Below, one piece after another: positions 56,001 to 64,000 of a stretch of DNA of 64,000 bases. The notes below the pieces were generated by a model that made no database searches, was not told the origin of the DNA, and was given only the letters and a program-made list of their open reading frames with translations. The position numbers and the translations under genes are program-made. The stretch comes from Chlamydomonas reinhardtii (lineage: Eukaryota > Chlorophyta > Chlorophyceae > Chlamydomonadales > Chlamydomonadaceae), in NCBI RefSeq assembly GCF_000002595.2, contig NC_057015.1:7053681-7117680 (forward strand), given 5' to 3'. The number at the start of each line of letters is the position of its first letter. Position 1 is the stretch's first letter.

Positions 56001-57698
56001 CGTCTCGCTACCGTATCATGTGCCTGTGGGACCTCCCCCCCCATAACATCGGTAACAACGCGTCTACTATGCGACTGTACCTGCCTACGACTTCACTTCT
56101 TAGTTAATCATGAATGTAACCCCCCGCCCCGCAGGTGCTGCTGCTGCCTCCCCCCCGGCTGCTGCCGCGCATCACGCCGCTGCTGCTGTGCGACAACGAG
56201 GAGGCGGTGGTGGAGGCGGCGCGGGTGTACGGCAACTTCTCGCGCAGCGCGGACGTGCGCGACTACATGCAGGTGAGGGGCTGGGGGTTAACGTTGAACC
56301 AATCCCGTAAGGAAACAGTCGCGCGGCAAGGAGAACTGCATATGCGAGTAGGGGCTGGGGGGGGGGTTGTAGGGATGTTTGGAAAAGCGGTACAGGATGC
56401 ACTGAAGACTGCAGACGAAGTCGTTACCACATGAGCGGCCGTCCGGGCGGACGCGCTCCAGCTCGTTGTCCCTCCGTGAAGCTGGGGGGGGGGGGGGGGT
56501 CCGGGTGAAGGTGGGGGCCGGGGGGGGGGGTTGTAGATACCAGCCCAAACTAAACCAAACCAAGCCAAGGAGCGGAGCGCAGGCAGAGGCGACAGTACAG
56601 GGTTATGGGGAGGGGGTTGTTGTCAGGGGCGGCTGGTACCGTGTCGGAGTTTCCATGCGCATGCGCTCTCGCCGCCGGCGGCGCCGCCGCCGCCCATCCA
56701 GGACACCTCGCTCACCTGACCACCCTGCACCCTGCACAGGCCACGCGGGTGGTTGAGGCGCTGGTGCTGCTGCTGGACCACAGCAACGCCGAAGTGCTGT
56801 ACAGGTGAGGGAGGGGAGATTGTAGATACCAGCCCAAACTAAATCGAACCCGATGCAAAAGCGCGAGGAGGAGGAGGAGGAGGAGGGGGCTTCATGCCTC
56901 ACCCACCCGCCACCGTCCGATGAATGCGCCCACTTCGTCAGCTTTCGGGCTTCTCCCCTACCTACCTGGGTCTTGACATGCCCTGTCCATGCGCACCTCT
57001 GGCCAGGCTTTCGCGTGGTGATGGGACTAGCTCGCTGAGCTCGGGCGTGTAACCCCTCCCATTCCCGCCTTACAAAGACGCTTTGTGAACCCGTCTTGCG
57101 AAACCCCCTTCGGCCTCTCCCCCTGTAACCCGCCTCTTGTGCGCCCTGTCCCTTGATTTTCTACCGTCTACCACTTAACTAATCATGAATGTAACACCCG
57201 CTTTTCCTCCGCAGCGTGTGCGGCACGCTGATCAACTTCACCATGGACGGCAGCCGCCGGGACGTGCTGGGCGGCCTGGGCGGCGTGTCGCGGTTGGTGG
57301 AGGTGCTGGGGCGCACCATGGCGCAGGGGGAGCTGGGTGAGCGCGAGGAGGCCATCGTGGAGGTGGTGTGCAAGGCGCTCTTCAACGTGGCGTCAGCGGA
57401 CGAAGGGCCGGCGGCGGGTGCGGGAGCGGGGGCGGCAGGAGGGGAGGGGAGAGGTGGCGCGGGGGCGGGGGCGGGGGGTGCGGAGGGGAGAGGGGGTGGG
57501 GAGGGTGGCGGGGCGGGGGCGGGCTGCAGCTTCCGGCACGAGGAGGTGGTGGAGGTGCTGGGGCTGCTGGAGGTGCTGGAGGCCAGCTCGCTGGGGGAGG
57601 CGGCGGAGCTGGGCGCCGTGCTGGGCCGGCTGGGGGGCCAGATGCGGCGGCTGCAGGCGCGGCTGTCCCTGGAGGAGCTGGAGGCGTTGCCGGAGTAG
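47091..57698 (+). CDS. ARMC2: ARMC2 (PF27), armadillo-repeat radial-spoke transport adapter
   Basis: Fifteen exons: 47091-47182, 47274-47387, 48429-48572, 48943-49375, 49888-50496, 51059-51256, 51630-51752, 52129-52221, 52529-52702, 53524-53642, 55216-55362, 55609-55708, 56135-56272, 56740-56804, 57215-57698. They give about 1010 residues in phase. The N-terminal RPVTPADYGRQLFSSGDPSN plus RPSTSYS resembles the conserved N-terminal motif of vertebrate ARMC2 as I recall it. After a His/Ala/Ser-rich disordered region, armadillo-type helices run from ~residue 400 (LVYMNGCLKNISSEPSNQKA, NTVCALTNLSFY, ARVYGNFSRSADVRDYM, VCGTLINFTMDGSRRDVLGG). In Chlamydomonas ARMC2/PF27 was described as the adapter linking radial spokes to intraflagellar transport. 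The C-terminus carries a poly-Gly/Ala insert. A gap in intron 9 (phase 0 on both sides) might hide an exon. Family assignment from memory. Confidence 0.83.
48240..48379 (-). mobile_element. SINE-like element with 19-bp target duplication
   Basis: A 140-bp unit (plus strand TAAAGAGCACAAGGAAAAC ... AATCGCGCAACCCC) is flanked by the identical 19-mer CTGTGTGTATGCCACGTGT at 48221-48239 and 48380-48398. Long target duplications of this kind come from LINE-driven retroposition. On the minus strand it starts GGGGTTGCGCGATTTCCGG and ends with a T-rich tail. Related copies lie at 53662-53806 and 54743-54802. I could not identify a parental tRNA with confidence. Confidence 0.75.
50497..51058 (+). repeat. 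ARMC2 intron 5 with inverted terminal modules
   Basis: After the donor and a G-run the intron reads GGGGGTTACATTCATGACTA then GTTAAGGAAGTGGTAGACGG; its 3' end reads GCCTTCACTGCTTAACCAAT then CCAATGCAACCCCC before the acceptor. One end is the approximate reverse complement of the other, so the intron body has terminal inverted repeats built from the shared intron module. Confidence 0.65.
51284..51322 (-). repeat. Inverted intron module, ARMC2 intron 6
   Basis: GGATTACACTCATTATAAGT then TAAGGATGTGGTAGACGG, near the donor, is the reverse complement of the 3'-end module. It parallels the start of intron 5. Confidence 0.65.
52028..52100 (+). repeat. Long intron 3'-end module, ARMC2 intron 7
   Basis: ACGCGTCTACGCTGCAACTG, then TACCTGCCTACGACT and TTAATTAATCATGAATGTAA, followed by a C-run, an AC array and the acceptor at 52128. 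It is nearly identical to SYT intron 15 and ARMC2 intron 12. Confidence 0.88.
52412..52520 (+). repeat. Paired modules at the 3' end of ARMC2 intron 8
   Basis: The complement of the 5' module (TTTGCTTTGGGCTGGTATCT at about 52428) is followed 45 bp later by the 3' module (TTAATTAATCATGAATGTAA at 52495) and the acceptor at 52528. The two modules therefore behave as ends of adjacent elements or of one rearranged element. Confidence 0.8.
52882..52981. other. Assembly gap (100 N) in ARMC2 intron 9
   Basis: A fixed-size gap adjoins a (CA)n array (52983-53034). An exon could be missing here, since both neighbouring exons are phase 0. Confidence 0.99.
53048..53110 (+). repeat. Intron 5'-end module in ARMC2 intron 9
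   Basis: TTGTAGATACCAGCCCAAAG, then CACCGAACCCAATGCAGAAG and AGCGAGGAGGAG, follow a G-run. Here the module is not beside a donor that I can see, which could mean an exon lies in the gap or that the element simply sits inside the intron. Confidence 0.75.
53662..53806 (-). mobile_element. SINE-like element, second copy
   Basis: This is about 90% identical by eye to 48240-48379 over its whole length, including GGTCTTACCAACCGGAAATC near its right end on the plus strand. No convincing target duplication was found. Confidence 0.8.
53807..54742. other. Interior of ARMC2 intron 10
   Basis: Nearly 1 kb of intron without recognisable coding sequence or repeats between two SINE-like copies. It is less GC-biased than the other introns. 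Confidence 0.4.
54743..54802 (-). mobile_element. SINE-like element, truncated third copy
   Basis: Only the first ~60 bp on the plus strand (TAAAGAGCACAAGGAAAACG ... GCAAAGCGACGG) is present before a GT/GC array begins. Confidence 0.75.
55363..55460 (+). repeat. (GGGGA)n array, ARMC2 intron 11
   Basis: GGGGAGGGGAGG repeats begin immediately after the exon donor. Confidence 0.95.
55925..55965 (-). repeat. Inverted 5' module, ARMC2 intron 12
   Basis: GAGTTTAGTTTGGGCTGGCA then TCTACAACCCC is the complement of the 5' module, about 170 bp upstream of the acceptor. Confidence 0.75.
56060..56127 (+). repeat. Long intron 3'-end module, ARMC2 intron 12
   Basis: ACGCGTCTACTATGCGACTG, then TACCTGCCTACGACTTCACT and TTAGTTAATCATGAATGTAA, end 7-8 bp before the acceptor at 56134. 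Confidence 0.88.
56293..56350 (+). repeat. Dispersed 60-bp repeat, copy 2
   Basis: TGAACCAATCCCGTAAGGAA ... GAACTGCATATGCGAG, right after the donor of ARMC2 intron 13; the other copy is 30196-30255. Confidence 0.85.
56525..56575 (+). repeat. 5' module inside ARMC2 intron 13
   Basis: A G-run followed by TTGTAGATACCAGCCCAAAC and TAAACCAAACCAAGCCAAGG. Confidence 0.8.
56805..57214 (+). repeat. ARMC2 intron 14: intron bounded by both modules
   Basis: The 410-bp intron begins GTGAGGGAGGGGAGA then TTGTAGATACCAGCCCAAAC (5' module within 20 bp of the donor). It ends CTACCACTTAACTAATCATG then AATGTAACACCC about 20 bp before the CCGCAG acceptor (3' module). It is the clearest case of an intron coextensive with the putative element. 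Confidence 0.75.
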
Positions 57699-59688
57699 GG
57701 GCCCTTGCTTAGGGAATTCAGGGGTGGGAGGGGGGCCAGCCGTCTGTGAAAGACGGAGTGATTAGGGGGAGGATGGGCTGCGGTGTACAGTGTAGGCCAG
57801 CTTGGGAGAAGGTGAAGGAGGTTTGGGCGGGCTCGGGCGGAAGCCGCGCGTGTGAGCCTTAGTCCTGTACATTTCCGTGTCACGTGGCGGAGGTCTGACT
57901 TGACGGGACGGGGGTGACAGTGGGTTGAGGCGGGTGGATGGGATGAGCTCTGGCATGCGAGCGGCGGGTAGGCAGGTGTACAGACACGCGGCTGCTGTGT
58001 GGGGGTGTGGCGAATTATGAGCACAGCACATGATTGGAGTGGACTTGTGCGGCTGGGTAGCATTGCTTGCTCAGGTAATTCATTCACGGCAAACGACCCG
58101 CATCAGCCTGCAGTGCCGCCGCGCTGCCCGTACGTCGGCCTTGCCATGTGTGTTAGCTATGTCTGTGAAGGGCTAGCTGAAGTGAGCTGAACGGTGTTCG
58201 GGACTGCGGGGGACTGTTGTGCAGCACAGCCTCGCAGCATTCCACTACACCATCATGCGAAGTGCGGCAGTGCAGAGCAAACGGCCCCCAACCAGTGGGG
58301 GACTGGGGGATGGCTATGCAAGGTGGCTGTTCAAACGCAGGCAGCCCTCCACCACGCCGCAGCCGGTGCTCGCACATCCTCACAACCCCCACATACATGC
58401 TGTCCTGAGCCCTACAATCGTCTCCATGCCGGCTTGCTGCGTCCGCACTGGCAGCATTCGGCCGTGCGCTGCGCCCGTTGCACAGTATGCACACCCTGCA
58501 ATAGCACTGCACCCGGTGTACACTTGGGTGTGCGATGGGACAGTGGTAAGGCACTAAGTCAGGTTGGTCGACGCCCCGTCCCTGCAGTGCGCATGCGCTA
58601 CGACCCCCACCAGCTGCTACTCGACAACAGGGGGAAGACGGCGGAGGCACACAACGCGTGAAGCCAATATTGCCCGAATGCCGGCGCCATGTCATGGACG
58701 TGCAAACGGCTGCGCTGCGCCACGGATATACCGGTCGTCAGGACCGCCCCGTCGTGTTAGGATCAATCCGCCCCGAACTTGACCCATCCTCGCCAAACAT
58801 CCTTCGCCCCTCACGCCTGCCGCAGGGTAAGCTACCGCCAGACAAGGTCATTTCCACCAACAAGCTGGGTGCGGAGGAGCGCGAAAGACGCAGGGCCCAA
58901 CGCATGACGGCAGAGGTGTCACACATGAGCCCCGTCCAGATGCCCGGTGGTCACAAGCAGCGCACAGCCGCAACTGCAGTATGCAGTACTCCTTAACACA
59001 ACCCGTTTGCAAGTAACGCTTGCAGAAACAGGGGCAGGGGTCTGTGAAAGCAGCCGACGTGCCTCGGCATGTCCTGGCGAACATGGCCTCCGCCCTGCAC
59101 ATGTCGCGCCCCAGACCGCATTGTGCGGCTGTCGAAGGCCAATGAAGGACAAGTCCCCTTACGTCTAAGTGCTCTGGGCTGTTGAAACACCCAAACCCTG
59201 AAAAAAACGCGCGGGCACGAACTCCGTGTTGATTCCCGCACCAGGCACGGGCGACATGTTCGTTGGCGTTTCGACTGCGCTCCGCCACTTGCAACGCCAA
59301 TGCGCTGTAATGGACGCTCCAGCGCCTTCGCAGCCAATGTCGCGGTGCATATGCGCGCCTGCGCACGCGCAGTACGCAAGGGGTGCATTGTCGCGGCATA
59401 CGCGCCAAAAGCGACCTGCGCGCGCTGCCATCGGCCACGGCCGGTGCTTTACTAGAAGTACTTGGTAGCTTACCTTGCGGTCTGTACCGGCTGCGGCGTG
59501 ACGGAGGGCTCCCTGCGTTTGAAACAGCCCGCTTGCATGGGCACCCTGGAGTTGTGAAAGCGAGGGAGTCTTCCGCTCTGCACAGCGCTCTGCTACGGTT
59601 TACAATAGCGTGGAACACTTAGACACCGTGCTTCACACAGTCTCACACACACCTTGCATTTAGCCCGCTACAGAGAGCACTAGCTGAG
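57699..59688. other. Intergenic with repeat remnants, ARMC2 / 14-3-3
   Basis: It holds the ARMC2 3' UTR, the second copy of the 240-bp repeat (59205-59445, inverted to 44695-44935), and an inverted pair of ~53-bp blocks (58319-58371 and 59492-59545) sharing CAAACGCAGG and CACGCCGCAGCCGGT. No gene is supported; long frames here are not conserved with anything I know. The last 70 bp before 59689 must contain the 14-3-3 5' UTR. Confidence 0.6.
59205..59445 (-). repeat. Dispersed ~240-bp repeat, copy 2
   Basis: Reverse complement of the repeat in SDR intron 5; shared blocks include GGCAGCGCGCGCAGGTCGCT and GGCGGAGCGCAGTCGAA. Confidence 0.8.
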
Positions 59689-61450
<1,762 letters not shown>

Positions 61451-62808
61451 AAGGAGCTTCTGCAGCAGCCGGGGCCGGGTCAGTAGCCTGAAGCTCGTTC
61501 TACACGTAATACGGGGAATCGTTTTTAGGGTTTGGGAGTGGGCCTGTTCTGAAGTGCACGCTTCAAACATGGCTGCACGTGTGGTCCACGCACGGTGTTC
61601 GTCACATGCATTGTTGTCGTGGCTACCCGGGGTCGATAAATTCTTTGCCTCAGGTGACTGGTCCCACACATAGGCGGGGAGATCCGGTGGGGAGTTGCGC
61701 TTGTCGAGGTCGGCGTGAAGTGGCGTTACAGCTATCTCGTCGGAGAACCCTAACTACGAGAGTGGCGGGTCCGAAGACGTGTCATGCAAAACACGTTGTG
61801 TGGGTGCGTACAGAGGGCCTCTTGACATTGTGTTGGCCATCACGGCCCAATGCGCACGTTGACGAGTCCGGGTACATTCCGTAAATTCAATCGCAATGCG
61901 TAGGTTCTTAGACATTAGACCGCCATGAGTGGTGGGGCCGACTGCATACGTTGGACCAGACCGTGGCGCTGGCGCTGTGAGATGGAACATATGTGAAGTG
62001 CGTGAGGCGTGTTGAAGCGCACTAATGCTTGCAAAATGGCTTCCATGGCGCTGTGTGCCTCTCTGATCTTCTGATGGGGTTGAAGGGCTGCTTGCATGTG
62101 CCAGGACCGTGGCGGGGAACAGAACTGGAAACTCAGCAAAGTGCACTGGGCGAGCAGCTGGATGACGCTGGATACCGTATTGTTGACCTGCCGTACAGCA
62201 CTGACAGCCTTGGAGGCGGTGCGAGAGAGCCGGGGGCCAATGAACAGCCCAAGCAGTAGGGTTAGGGTCAGATGCCTTGAATCGGTTCATGGACACCAGT
62301 TATTTAGCTGGGAAGCACAGCCAAAGGGGACTCATATCCCGGCCCGAGGAATCAACCCACAAACAACAGGTCAACTAGCCCGTGTTGCCTATGCCTAACC
62401 GACTTTGCATCCATTTTATATCGACATCTTTACAACAGAATTGGCACGCTTTCTCAGCATGCAGCCTATGCGTTCCGCCCAATTCACCGCCTAGCTCCTG
62501 GTGCAACCCGCAACAGCACAGCAGCAGTGCGCAAGGCGGCCATTGCCTTGCGCAGTAGCACCCGCCGCCGCCACTCCACAGCTAGCTGCCGCTGCGCGTA
62601 CCGCCTCCAAAGCTGCCGCGTGGGCGTGTCCAACCTTGTGACGTCGGGGGGCAGATGACACGCCGCCGCCGCTCGCCGCCCATTGCTTGGCCCAGACTCA
62701 TCGGACCGACATGCCAGCAGTTCTGCATCGGGAGCAGGCCGTCAGGGCGAGCGTTACTCAGCGTGGCGGCAACATGTGGACACAGCCTCTTTGACACTAA
62801 GGCTGCTG
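61451..62808. other. Intergenic after 14-3-3
   Basis: This is the 14-3-3 3' UTR and spacer, lower in GC than most of the window. I see no gene or repeat family and no clear TGTAA signal. Confidence 0.45.
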
Positions 62809-62955
62809 CGGTGCACCACGATAGGCACGCTGGGCGTGCGATGGGACAGTGTCAAGGCAGGTTGGTGAAGTCCCGTAGGGTGCAGCTAATTCCCAGACCC
62901 CAGAAGATGGCAAACAATTTGCAACGGTGCACCACGATAGGCACGCTGGGCGTGT
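62809..62955 (+). repeat. 87-bp dispersed repeat flanked by 30-bp direct repeats
   Basis: The core (CGATGGGACAGTGTCAAGGC ... GGCAAACAATTTGCAA, about 62839-62924) matches 31104-31195. It is bracketed by two identical ~30-bp copies containing GTGCACCACGATAGGCACGC, at about 62809-62838 and 62925-62955. Confidence 0.85.
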
Positions 62956-63028
62956 ATTCCTAACTACGTCTAAGCACGCAAATGGCAGAACGTAACAAGA
63001 CCCGCAGCAGCGCTGGGCGTGTGCATAC

Positions 63029-64000
63029 CTAGCGGATCAAGCAGGGGCGTCGATGACGAGCTCTCGGCCTGCAGCTCAAAGCCGCTGCCGTCGCGCCTGC
63101 TGCTGCCGCACAGGCCCTGACGCGGCCCACCGCTGGAACCGTGCAGCGCCCAGCTGTCAGCGCCAGACCAGGGCAGCCGCGGCCCCGCCAGCAGGGCTGC
63201 AGGCGTGGCCTCGCCGGCACCCATAACACCAGGCATTCCAGAGGTGCCACTGATGCTCGACTGCAGGTCGTGCGGGCTGCACGTGTCAACCGCGCTGCAG
63301 GAGGGCTGCAGGGGCGCTCGCCCCTGCTCCGACACCCACACATCGGCGGGCTGCCGCCCGCCGCCGCTGGAGGCCGCCGCGATCTGGCTAGACACGTCCT
63401 GTGAGGGCTTCGGATGGAGCGCTACACCGTACGTGACGTGGTCGTTGCATGCCGGCTCAGGGGCCGGGGCCGCGCCACCACTCACACGGTTCAGGGGAGC
63501 CAGGGCCCTGACGTGCTTCCGCCAGTCCAGGTTGGGCCCAGGCGCGTTGCGGCGGCCGCCGGGCGCGGCGGTCACTGCCGGGGCGCCTGCAGCCCGGCGG
63601 GCCGCTGGCGGCGCCGCTGCCTGGCCTGCCGCCACGCCCTTGCCATGTTGCACCACCGGTTGGCAGGCGGAGGCGCAGCTGGAGGAGCTGGAACCCGGCG
63701 TGGGCAGGAAGGCCACTCGCGCGGCGACTTTGGCGCCGACTCCCGGCTGCGGCCGCGTTGGCCCATGCTGCAGGTGCGGCCGCTGCGGCGGCGGCGACAG
63801 CACGCCCGTCACCCGCTCCGCGTGCTGGTCCTGGTGCTGCTGGTGCTGCTGGTGCTGCTGGTGCTGCTGGTGCTGCAGCTGCTGCAGCAGGTTCTGGCAC
63901 GCGCGCTGCTCCTGCTCGTAGAGCTCCAGGTGGCGGTGCCGCCGCGGCTGTGCCGTGAGGCCGGCGCCGCCGTCGAGTGCCGCCATCGTGGCGATGAGCG
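63029..64000 (-). CDS. First exon(s) of a low-complexity protein, partial at window edge
   Basis: The minus-strand frame is open from the window edge to a probable donor (CTAG before GTATGCAC, at 63028), about 320 residues. An in-frame ATG lies at 63986 (MAALDGGAGLTAQPRRHRHL), but the frame remains open upstream to base 64000, so the true start is uncertain. It is rich in Gln/His (five QHQ-type repeats), Ala, Pro, Ser and Gly, with GVALHPKPSQDVSSQIAAAS and DVWVSEQGRAPLQPS among the less biased stretches. No domain is recognisable. Downstream exons would lie below 63000 and could not be traced. Confidence 0.5.

Noticed and set aside
58848-59618. 256-residue minus-strand ORF upstream of 14-3-3
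   Set aside because: It crosses a dispersed repeat shared with an SDR intron, has no recognisable domain and overlaps the presumed 14-3-3 promoter.

Overview
The window looks like nuclear DNA of a volvocine green alga, most likely Chlamydomonas reinhardtii. It is GC-rich and has intron-dense genes with GTGAG/GTGGG donors and CAG acceptors. Coding regions contain poly-Ala, poly-Gln and poly-Gly tracts, GT/AC microsatellites are abundant, TGTAA occurs as a likely polyadenylation signal, and there is a 259-residue 14-3-3 protein of the chlorophyte type. Three assembly gaps (17395-17699, 24112-24211, 52882-52981) interrupt it.

The first 15 kb is mobile-element territory. A Dualen/RandI-type LINE (reverse transcriptase, RNase H, CCHC finger and restriction-like endonuclease) spans 1-9528. 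It is split by a 249-bp hAT-type MITE with a perfect 8-bp target duplication, and by about 3 kb that carries an intact-looking six-exon gene of unknown function (2938-5089). From 10011 to 15022 two diverged copies of a ~580-bp MITE in inverted orientation flank 3.8 kb. That interior holds a ~1.75-kb near-perfect palindrome and the C-terminal zinc-ribbon/RuvC-III end of a Fanzor/TnpB-like nuclease.

From 15.5 kb on the window is mostly host genes, modelled here exon by exon with consistent phases. They are an LCAT-family acyltransferase/phospholipase (-, 15515-20342); an SMP plus two-C2 synaptotagmin/E-Syt-like protein (+, 20994-30105); a CHASE-domain receptor-type cyclic-nucleotide phosphodiesterase (-, 32378-41561); an AYR1-like short-chain dehydrogenase (-, 42905-46696); ARMC2, the radial-spoke transport adapter known as PF27 (+, 47091-57698); 14-3-3 (+, 59689-61450); and the start of a low-complexity gene (-, 63029 to the window edge). 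LCAT/SYT and SDR/ARMC2 are divergent pairs; SYT/PDE are convergent. These are unrelated housekeeping, lipid-contact, signalling and ciliary genes, not an operon-like system.

The most unusual signal is in the introns. Many introns of SYT, ARMC2, PDE and SDR share homologous 5'-end and 3'-end sequence modules, some in inverted orientation with terminal-inverted-repeat character. This is what an introner-like family (transposable elements that create or occupy introns) would leave behind. Further material includes a SINE-like repeat with a 19-bp target duplication and an assembly duplication around the first gap.
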